DNA from: Desulfobacteraceae bacterium
GTDB lineage: Bacteria > Desulfobacterota > Desulfobacteria > Desulfobacterales > JAABSP01
DNA length: 8,200 nucleotides
Direction: 5' to 3'
Assembly: GCA_011390035.1 (NCBI GenBank)
Contig: JAABTE010000103.1
Coordinates: 1 to 8,200, forward strand
The notes beneath the pieces are model-generated. The model saw only the letters and a program-made list of their open reading frames with translations, was not told the origin of the DNA and made no database searches. Shown here in pieces: positions 1-5,334 of the stretch. The translations under genes and the position numbers were made by a program. Position 1 is the first letter of the stretch. Each line of letters starts with the position of its first letter.

Positions 1-138
1 GCGTGCCGGACCAGTTGGCGGATGCGCCGAACCAGATGCCGAGCGTGCCGGACCAGTTGGCGGATGCGCCGAACCAGATGCCGAGCGTGCCGGACCAGTT
101 GGCGGATGCGCCGAACCAGGTGCCGAGCGTGCCGGACC
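1..138 (+). repeat. 42-bp in-frame tandem repeat, three copies plus a partial one
   Basis: Copies lie at 1-42, 43-84 and 85-126. The first two are identical and the third differs by one base (G at 120 for A, giving Val for Met). A fourth copy begins at 127 and matches for 12 bases before diverging. The unit length is a multiple of three, so each copy adds 14 residues without a frameshift. Each unit appears to be two diverged 21-bp halves, encoding P-D-Q-L-x-x-x and P-N-Q-M-x-x-x. The array touches the left edge and may continue upstream. Confidence 0.95.
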
Positions 139-821
139 GGGTTGCGGCCGCGCTGGCCGGGGCGGCGGCGCGGGCCGAGGCGCGGCTGTCGGCAATCGAC
201 CAGGCACTGGAAAATCCGGACGCCATGGAGGATCGCTCCCGTTACCGGCGCGATCTCCGGGAATATCAGGCCCTCCGCAGGGCGGTGGACGACCGGCGGG
301 AAAGCGCCGAGCTGGCGGCCCGCGCCGCCGGGGCCGATGCCCTGAGGGAGGCGGCGCCGACGGCCATCCGCCAGGCCCTGGCGTCGGACCTGGCCGCCAT
401 GGAGCGGGGCGAGGCCGAGATGCTGCATGCCCTGGCAGAGCGGGTCCTGCCGGCGGGCGGGCGCAGCGTGTACGGCATCCATGTGGTGCGATCCGGCGAG
501 AACATCTGGAACATCCATTTCGATTTTCTCCGGGAGTATTTCAGTCGGCGGGGCATCGCGATCACCACCGCGGCCGACGAGCCGGACGACCTCGGACGGA
601 GTTCGGGAATCGGGAAAATTCTTAAATTTTCCGAAGGCATGGTCTATATCTTCAACATCCGGGAAGGGCGGCTCTCGCCGGATCTGAACCTGATCCATCC
701 CCGGAGCAAGATCATCGTATTCAACATGGGAGAGGCCCTGGCCCTGCTGCGCCGGATTGATCGCCGGAACATCCACCGCCTCCATTATGATGGCCATGCC
801 CTGTGGATTCCCGCGGGATAG
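1..821 (+). CDS. LysM-like domain protein with N-terminal 14-residue repeats (5' end missing)
   Basis: This is the 3' part of a gene. The frame is open to the left edge, and the first visible GTG (base 3) is an internal Val of a repeat, so the true start lies upstream. Numbering from that Val, residues 1-42 are three 14-residue repeats (PDQLADAPNQMPSV type). Residues 43-150 are rich in Ala, Arg and Glu and look helical, possibly coiled coil. Residues 159-240 resemble a LysM fold: HVVRSGENIW at 160-169 fits the LysM opening, and an Asn-containing YIFN segment followed by LIHPRSKI (230-237) fits its closing half, with about 30 residues inserted between. The protein ends WIPAG with a TAG stop. 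LysM domains usually bind peptidoglycan, so a cell-envelope role is inferred. No signal peptide is visible because the N-terminus is missing. The exact function is unknown. The next gene starts 132 nt later behind its own promoter. Confidence 0.8.
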   Translation, partial: VPDQLADAPNQMPSVPDQLADAPNQMPSVPDQLADAPNQVPSVPDRVAAALAGAAARAEARLSAIDQALENPDAMEDRSRYRRDLREYQALRRAVDDRRESAELAARAAGADALREAAPTAIRQALASDLAAMERGEAEMLHALAERVLPAGGRSVYGIHVVRSGENIWNIHFDFLREYFSRRGIAITTAADEPDDLGRSSGIGKILKFSEGMVYIFNIREGRLSPDLNLIHPRSKIIVFNMGEALALLRRIDRRNIHRLHYDGHALWIPAG

Positions 822-867
822 GGGGACGGCCGATCCGACGGCGGCGGGGGAAACGGGCAAGAAATAT

Positions 868-896
868 TTGACGTTCCTGAAATATTTTCTTATACT
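868..896 (+). promoter_or_regulatory. Sigma70-type promoter for the yajC-secDF operon
   Basis: A -35 box TTGACG (868-873) and a -10 box TATACT (891-896) are separated by exactly 17 bp; each differs by one base from the sigma70 consensus. The region is AT-rich in a GC-rich surrounding. Transcription would start near 902-905, leaving a leader of about 50 nt before the yajC start at 954. The 9-mer GAAATATTT occurs twice, at 861-869 and 879-887, overlapping the -35 and lying in the spacer. Confidence 0.75.
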
Positions 897-940
897 CCCC
901 CTTTTAGCTGATATAGCTGGCATAAAAACCCATGGGGCAA

Positions 941-946
941 AGGAGG
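941..946 (+). promoter_or_regulatory. Ribosome binding site of yajC (AGGAGG)
   Basis: A perfect Shine-Dalgarno AGGAGG ends 7 nt before the TTG at 954. The next in-frame candidate, ATG at 975, has no comparable site, so this motif decides the TTG start. The ATG at 932 is in another frame. Confidence 0.75.
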
Positions 947-953
947 AAGCATC

Positions 954-1322
954 TTGTTAGGAATCGCATACGCAATGGGTCAGGGCGGCGCGCCCGGTGG
1001 CCAGGGCGGTGGGGGCCTGGGGCCGTTCATACCGCTCATTCTGATGTTCGTGATCTTTTATTTCCTGCTGATCCGGCCGCAACAGAAAAAGGCCAAGGAG
1101 CACCAGGAGATGATCAACAACCTGAAAAAAGGCGACAAGGTTATCACCGGCGGCGGCATTCACGGCCGCATCGTCAGCGCCGAGGAGGGGACCGTGAACG
1201 TGGAGATCGCAGACAAGGTCCGGGTGAAGGTCAACCGGGGCAGCATCGCCGCCCTGGCGCAGGCCGGCGCCCCGCCCCCTCAGTTGGCAAAAGAGAGCAA
1301 GAACGATTCCAAAACCAAATAA
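954..1322 (+). CDS. yajC: Sec translocon accessory protein YajC
   Basis: YajC is a small inner-membrane partner of SecD-SecF that associates with the SecYEG protein export channel; its exact contribution is poorly defined and it is not essential in E. coli. The 122-residue product has the family layout: a short Gly-rich N-terminus (residues 9-23), one membrane helix (about 24-40, IPLILMFVIFYFLLI), the hallmark RPQQKK at 41-46, and a small cytoplasmic domain with GDKVITGGGIHGRI at 60-73. The tail is hydrophilic and ends in Lys. Length is close to the usual 85-120 residues. The start is taken as TTG at 954 because a perfect AGGAGG lies 7 nt upstream; ATG at 975 would remove only seven residues. 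secD follows after 90 nt on the same strand, the common yajC-secD-secF order. Confidence 0.96.
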   Translation: MLGIAYAMGQGGAPGGQGGGGLGPFIPLILMFVIFYFLLIRPQQKKAKEHQEMINNLKKGDKVITGGGIHGRIVSAEEGTVNVEIADKVRVKVNRGSIAALAQAGAPPPQLAKESKNDSKTK

Positions 1323-1362
1323 GTTCCCGGTTCTATTTGAAAAGGCCCCCTTTAGCCGGCGA

Positions 1363-1386
1363 CCCGCCAGCTCTGGCGGGGCTTTT
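1363..1386 (+). terminator. Weak hairpin with T-run between yajC and secD (possible attenuator)
   Basis: CCCGCCA (1363-1369) pairs with TGGCGGG (1374-1380) over a 4-nt loop, followed by GC and TTTT (1383-1386). A competing outer pairing is possible between AAAAGGCCCC (1340-1349) and GGGGCTTTT (1378-1386) with one bulged G. The T-run is short and the hairpin lies inside an operon, so partial termination or RNA processing that lowers secD relative to yajC is more likely than full termination. Confidence 0.35.
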
Positions 1387-1400
1387 ATGCGGATGAAGAA

Positions 1401-1404
1401 AGGA
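1401..1404 (+). promoter_or_regulatory. Ribosome binding site of secD (AGGA)
   Basis: AGGA, inside GAAGAAAGGAAC, lies 8 nt before TTG at 1413. No ATG or GTG occurs in frame just upstream; the nearby ATGs at 1387 and 1393 are in another frame and soon reach a stop. This supports TTG as the secD start. Confidence 0.6.
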
Positions 1405-1412
1405 ACATCGCG

Positions 1413-2987
1413 TTGAAGCATCTGTCATTCAAACTCTTTCTGGTTCTCGCGGTATTGATCGCGGCCATCATCTACCTGCTTCCGACGCTCAATTCGGGTA
1501 TATGGCCGCACAAGAAGATCAATCTCGGCCTTGACCTTCAGGGCGGCATGCACCTGGTGCTGGAGGTGGACACCGAAAAGGCGGTGGAAAGCACCATGGA
1601 AAGCGCCCTCCAGGAGATACGGGAGCAGGCCCGAACCGATCGCATCCCCTTGGCCGGTTTGAGCCGGACCCGGAGCGCCCTGCATGTGGTGGTCAACGGC
1701 GCCGAGCCCATCCAGAACTTCCGGAAGATGCTGGATGAAAACTTTCCGGACCTGCGGGCGGTCAGCCGCGACGAGGGCGCCGACCGGCTGGAGATGACCC
1801 TGGACCTGCCCGAGCGGGAGGTGGAAAACATCCACCAGTTCGCCGTGGATCAGGCATTGGAGACCATCCGGAACCGCATCGACGAGTTCGGCGTGAGCGA
1901 GCCGGACATCCGGCGGCAGGGGGAAAGCCGCATCCTGGTGCAGTTGCCCGGCATAAAGGACACCAAGCGGGCCAAGGACCTGATCGGCAAGACGGCCCAA
2001 CTGGAGTTCAAGCTGCTCGACGAGGATGTCGATCCGGCCGCGGCCGAGGCGAAGGGGACCCCGCCCGACGCCGAGCTGCTCTACCAGGTGCGCGTGGACC
2101 CGGAAACCAACCGCTCCGCGCGGACCCCCTACGTTGTCAAGAAGCGGGCCCTGCTCACCGGCACCTATCTGACCGACGCCCGGGTGCAGATCGATTCCCA
2201 GTTCAACGAGCCCTACGTCTCCATCAAGTTCGACCGGCAGGGGGCCCGGATCTTCGAGCGGGTAACCGGCGAAAACGTGAAAAAGCGCCTGGCCATCGTG
2301 CTCGACGATCGGGTTTATTCCGCCCCGGTCATCCAGGAGCGAATCGCCGGCGGCGAGGCCCGGATCACCGGCAACTTCACCACCGAGGAGGCCCGGGACC
2401 TGGCCATCGTGCTGCGGGCGGGCGCCCTGCCGGCGCCGGTGAACATCCTGGAAGAGCGGACCGTGGGGCCCTCTCTGGGCGCCGACTCCATCCGCAAGGG
2501 CATCATGTCCATGATCGTGGGCGGCATCCTGGTGGTGATCTTCATGGTGATCTACTACCGGACGGCCGGGCTGATCGCCGATCTTGCCCTGGCCTTCAAC
2601 ATCCTGCTGATCGCCGCCGGCCTGGCGGCCTTTCAGGCCACCCTCACCATGCCCGGCATCGCCGGCATAATCCTGACAATCGGCATGGCGGTGGACGCCA
2701 ACGTATTGATATTCGAACGCATACGGGAGGAGCTGGGGCTGGGCAAAACGCCCTTTGCGGCCGTAGCCGCGGGCTATGACCGGGCCACACTGACCATCCT
2801 GGACGCCAACGTGACCACCCTCATCGCCGCCCTGGTGCTGTTTCAGTTCGGCACCGGCCCGGTCAAGGGCTTTGCCGTCACCCTCAGCCTGGGCGTCATC
2901 TCCAGCCTCTTCACGGCGCTGATCATGACGCGGCTGATCTTCGATTATCTGCTGGTCAACCGGAGAATGAAGGTGTTGAGCATCTAA
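1413..2987 (+). CDS. secD: Protein translocase subunit SecD
   Basis: SecD is an inner-membrane RND-family protein that, with SecF, uses the proton gradient to help pull preproteins through SecYEG on the periplasmic side. The 524-residue product has the expected order: first membrane helix at about 7-24; the conserved NLGLDLQGGMHLVLEVD segment at 37-53; a large periplasmic region to about residue 360, including the ARVQIDSQFNEPYVSIKFD and AIVLRAGALPAPV segments; then five membrane helices between about 364 and 511. The intramembrane Asp important for proton coupling is seen in GMAVDANVLIFERIREE (Asp428). Length is shorter than E. coli SecD (about 615) but normal for other bacteria. TTG is chosen as start because AGGA lies 8 nt upstream and the N-terminus MKHLSFKLFL leads straight into the first helix. 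secF follows after 53 nt. Confidence 0.98.
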   Translation: MKHLSFKLFLVLAVLIAAIIYLLPTLNSGIWPHKKINLGLDLQGGMHLVLEVDTEKAVESTMESALQEIREQARTDRIPLAGLSRTRSALHVVVNGAEPIQNFRKMLDENFPDLRAVSRDEGADRLEMTLDLPEREVENIHQFAVDQALETIRNRIDEFGVSEPDIRRQGESRILVQLPGIKDTKRAKDLIGKTAQLEFKLLDEDVDPAAAEAKGTPPDAELLYQVRVDPETNRSARTPYVVKKRALLTGTYLTDARVQIDSQFNEPYVSIKFDRQGARIFERVTGENVKKRLAIVLDDRVYSAPVIQERIAGGEARITGNFTTEEARDLAIVLRAGALPAPVNILEERTVGPSLGADSIRKGIMSMIVGGILVVIFMVIYYRTAGLIADLALAFNILLIAAGLAAFQATLTMPGIAGIILTIGMAVDANVLIFERIREELGLGKTPFAAVAAGYDRATLTILDANVTTLIAALVLFQFGTGPVKGFAVTLSLGVISSLFTALIMTRLIFDYLLVNRRMKVLSI

Positions 2988-3040
2988 CCGCTCCGAGGCA
3001 GCGCAACGGCATCAACTCATCAGCATAAGGATATCGCTTC

Positions 3041-4087
3041 ATGCAGTTCATAAAGCCAGGCATCAACATCGATTTCGTCGGCAAGCGCAAGTACGCCTAT
3101 GTCCTGTCGGCGGCGCTCATGCTCTTCAGCTTCGGGTTCATCCTGCGGGGGCTCAATTTCGGCATCGACTTCGTGGGCGGAACGGTGGTCCAGGTCAAGT
3201 TCGACCAGAAGGTGGCCATCGCGGACATCAAAAAGGGGCTCGCGTCCGTGGGCATCGCCGCCGCCGCGGTTCAGGAGTTCGGCGACGCCGAGGAGCATGA
3301 ATACCTCGTCCGGGCCGACGTGTCCGCCGCCGAGGGGGAGGGGATCGAAGACAAGGGGCTCGCGGAAAGGGTGGGCGCGGCCCTGACCGCCGCCACCGGC
3401 CACCCCGCCGAGATCCGCCGGGTGGAGATGGTCGGACCCCAGGTGGGCAAGGACCTGCGGCGCAAGGCGCTGTTTGCCATGTTCTACGCCCTGATCTTCA
3501 TCAGCATTTATATATCGGGGCGCTTCGAGCTTCAGTGGCTCAAGAGCGGGGCCATGTCCGCCGGCCTGATCGCCGCGGTCTATCTGCTCTCCCGGCTCAA
3601 CGTGAGCATCACATGGCTCATTCTGGCGGCCCTTTCGGTGACGATGGTTCTCTTCTGGTTTCTGAACCTGCGCTACGCCATGGGGGCCATCGTGGCCCTG
3701 GTCCATGACGTGACCATCACGGTGGGGATCTTCGGCCTCTTCGGAAAGGAGTTCTCCCTGCCCATCATCGCCGCGCTGCTGACCATCATCGGCTATTCGC
3801 TCAACGACACCATCATCGTCTATGACCGGATCCGGGAGAACCTGCGGCGGTACTTCAAAAACCCCCTGGAGGTCACAGTCAACAAGAGCATCAACGAGAC
3901 CCTCAGCCGGACGATTCTCACCTCCGGCACCACCCTTGTGGTGGTGATCTGTCTGTTCACCCTGGGGGGCGGGATCATCCATGATTTCGCCTTCGCCCTG
4001 CTGGTGGGCATCTGCGTGGGCACCTACTCTTCCATCTATGTGGCCAGCCCGGTCCTGCTGGCCTGGGAGCGGTCGCGGAAGCGCTAG
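3041..4087 (+). CDS. secF: Protein translocase subunit SecF, with two apparent extra membrane segments
   Basis: SecF pairs with SecD in the proton-driven accessory complex of the Sec translocon. The 348-residue product shows the first helix at about 18-36, the signature GLNFGIDFVGGTVVQVKF at 37-54, a short periplasmic domain ending with the conserved VGPQVGKDLR (131-140), and helices carrying ALVHDVTITVGIFGLFGKEF (219-238; conserved Asp223) and IGYSLNDTIIVYDRIREN (250-267). It is longer than most SecF proteins (roughly 300-325). The added length lies between FELQW (ending at 166) and RYAMGAIVAL (from 211), which are nearly adjacent in the family as I know it. This stretch of about 44 residues contains two hydrophobic segments (about 169-184 and 189-209). 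The start ATG has AAGGA 9 nt upstream (3027-3031). dprA begins 43 nt after the TAG stop. Confidence 0.98.
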   Translation: MQFIKPGINIDFVGKRKYAYVLSAALMLFSFGFILRGLNFGIDFVGGTVVQVKFDQKVAIADIKKGLASVGIAAAAVQEFGDAEEHEYLVRADVSAAEGEGIEDKGLAERVGAALTAATGHPAEIRRVEMVGPQVGKDLRRKALFAMFYALIFISIYISGRFELQWLKSGAMSAGLIAAVYLLSRLNVSITWLILAALSVTMVLFWFLNLRYAMGAIVALVHDVTITVGIFGLFGKEFSLPIIAALLTIIGYSLNDTIIVYDRIRENLRRYFKNPLEVTVNKSINETLSRTILTSGTTLVVVICLFTLGGGIIHDFAFALLVGICVGTYSSIYVASPVLLAWERSRKR

Positions 4088-4120
4088 GGCGCCGGAAGCG
4101 GCTGATTTTTCAATGGATAC

Positions 4121-4124
4121 GGAG
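4121..4124 (+). promoter_or_regulatory. Ribosome binding site deciding the dprA start (GGAG)
   Basis: GGAG ends 6 nt before ATG at 4131. The alternative in-frame ATG at 4113 has its nearest purine-rich site (GGAAG, 4094-4098) 14 nt away, which is too far. The choice changes only six N-terminal residues. Confidence 0.5.
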
Positions 4125-4130
4125 CCCGAC

Positions 4131-5243
4131 ATGGAACATGCGCTGCCATGGCTGAGGCTGGCCAGCGTTCCCGGCGTCGGGGCCCACCTGTTCAAGCGCC
4201 TGATGGCGCGATTCGGCTCGCCGGAGGCGGTTTTCGCCGCAGATCCGGCCGAACTGGGCCGGGTGGAGGGCATCGCGGACCGGCTGGCCCGGACTCTGCC
4301 GAATCACCCTGCGCCGGACTGGGCGCGGCGGGAGATCGACCTGGCCGGCCGGAGCGGGTTCCGCATTCTGACCCAGTCGGACCCGGGCTATCCCTTCCTG
4401 TTGCGCCAGATACCCGATCCGCCGCCCTGCCTTTATGTTTACGGGGATCTGACCGCATCCGTCCGGCGCATCGCCATCGTAGGGTCCAGGGACGCCACGC
4501 GCTATGGCGTCATGGCGGCCCGGCGGCTGGCATCGGAGCTGGCCGCCATGGGGATCGGCATCGTCAGCGGCATGGCTCTTGGCATCGACACGGCGGCCCA
4601 CTCGGGGGCCCTGTCTGTGGGCGGGGAGACCATCGCCGTTCTCGGCTCCGGGCTCGGCCGGGTCTATCCGTCCCGGAACCGCCGGCTGTTTCACCAGATC
4701 GCGGAAAGCGGGGCCGTGGTGTCGGAGTTTTCCATCGACGCGGGGCCGGAGGCCCACCACTTTCCCATCCGGAACCGGATCATCAGCGGCATGAGCCTCG
4801 GCGTGGTGGTGGTGGAGGCGGCGGCCCGGAGCGGCTCGCTGATCACCGCCCGGCTGGCGGCCGAGCAGGATCGGGAGGTGTTCGCCATACCTGGAAGCAT
4901 CCACTCGGGCCGCAGCGCGGGGGCCCACAACCTGATCAAACAGGGGGCTCGCCTGGTGGAGGGGGTGGATGATATACTTGACGAGCTGGCCCATATGCTC
5001 CGCGAACCGGACGCCCCGGCCGTCCGGAGGACCCGGGCCCGCCAGATGCCCCTGATGGATGACGATGAATCTGCCATCTACCGGGTTCTGGGCCCGGAGC
5101 CCATCCACATCGACGACCTGTGCCGCCGCCTGGCCATGGCGCCGGCCCGGCTGCTGGGCCTGCTGACGCAACTGGAACTCAAGGGCGTCGTGATCCAGTC
5201 TCCCGGAAAGCTGTTTTCCGTGGAAATGCGGCATGTGGGGTGA
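4131..5243 (+). CDS. dprA: DNA-processing protein DprA (Smf)
   Basis: DprA binds incoming single-stranded DNA in the cytoplasm and loads RecA on it during natural transformation; it is also widespread in bacteria not known to be transformable. The 370-residue product has a helix-hairpin-helix/SAM-like N-terminus (about 10-60, with ASVPGVGAHLFKRLMARFGS), then the Rossmann-like DprA domain: IAIVGSRDATRYG (114-126), SGMALGIDTAAH (146-157), AVLGSGLGRVYP (169-180), FPIRNRIISG (211-220), ARSGSLITA (232-240) and FAIPGS (251-256). A winged-helix domain (about 311-365) follows, as in many proteobacterial homologues. ATG at 4131 is preferred over ATG at 4113 because of its GGAG spacing. It lies 43 nt after secF and could be cotranscribed with it; topA follows after 91 nt, a pairing common in bacteria. 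Nothing looks damaged. Confidence 0.97.
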   Translation: MEHALPWLRLASVPGVGAHLFKRLMARFGSPEAVFAADPAELGRVEGIADRLARTLPNHPAPDWARREIDLAGRSGFRILTQSDPGYPFLLRQIPDPPPCLYVYGDLTASVRRIAIVGSRDATRYGVMAARRLASELAAMGIGIVSGMALGIDTAAHSGALSVGGETIAVLGSGLGRVYPSRNRRLFHQIAESGAVVSEFSIDAGPEAHHFPIRNRIISGMSLGVVVVEAAARSGSLITARLAAEQDREVFAIPGSIHSGRSAGAHNLIKQGARLVEGVDDILDELAHMLREPDAPAVRRTRARQMPLMDDDESAIYRVLGPEPIHIDDLCRRLAMAPARLLGLLTQLELKGVVIQSPGKLFSVEMRHVG

Positions 5244-5324
5244 GTTTGAAACCATTCTCCCCGGGCTTTCGAAATGCCGGACGCGCGGGGATGTTTTATC
5301 CGTAAAGACGCTTCATCCCTAAAT

Positions 5325-5328
5325 AGGA
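5325..5328 (+). promoter_or_regulatory. Ribosome binding site of topA (AGGA)
   Basis: AGGA lies 6 nt before GTG at 5335 in an AT-rich stretch (AAATAGGAATCAAC). It supports GTG as the start, which places the conserved N-terminal VVVESPTK at its usual distance from the end of the protein. Confidence 0.6.
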
Positions 5329-5334
5329 ATCAAC

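Noticed and set aside
1..138. CRISPR array
   Set aside because: The 42-bp units are contiguous with no unique spacers and are read in frame as protein repeats.
3020..4273. Long minus-strand open frame (417 codons) opposite secF
   Set aside because: It lies entirely over secF and the start of dprA, is rich in His, Gly, Asp and Gln as expected of antisense readings of GC-rich genes, and has no recognisable domain.
5246..5251. TTGAAA as -35 box of a topA promoter
   Set aside because: The sequence 17 bp downstream (TCGAAA) does not resemble a -10 box.
5259..5297. Terminator between dprA and topA (CCCCG/CGGGG with inner GGC/GCC, then TTTT)
   Set aside because: The stem has a 7-nt one-sided bulge and the T-run starts 3 nt after it, so it is too weak to call.
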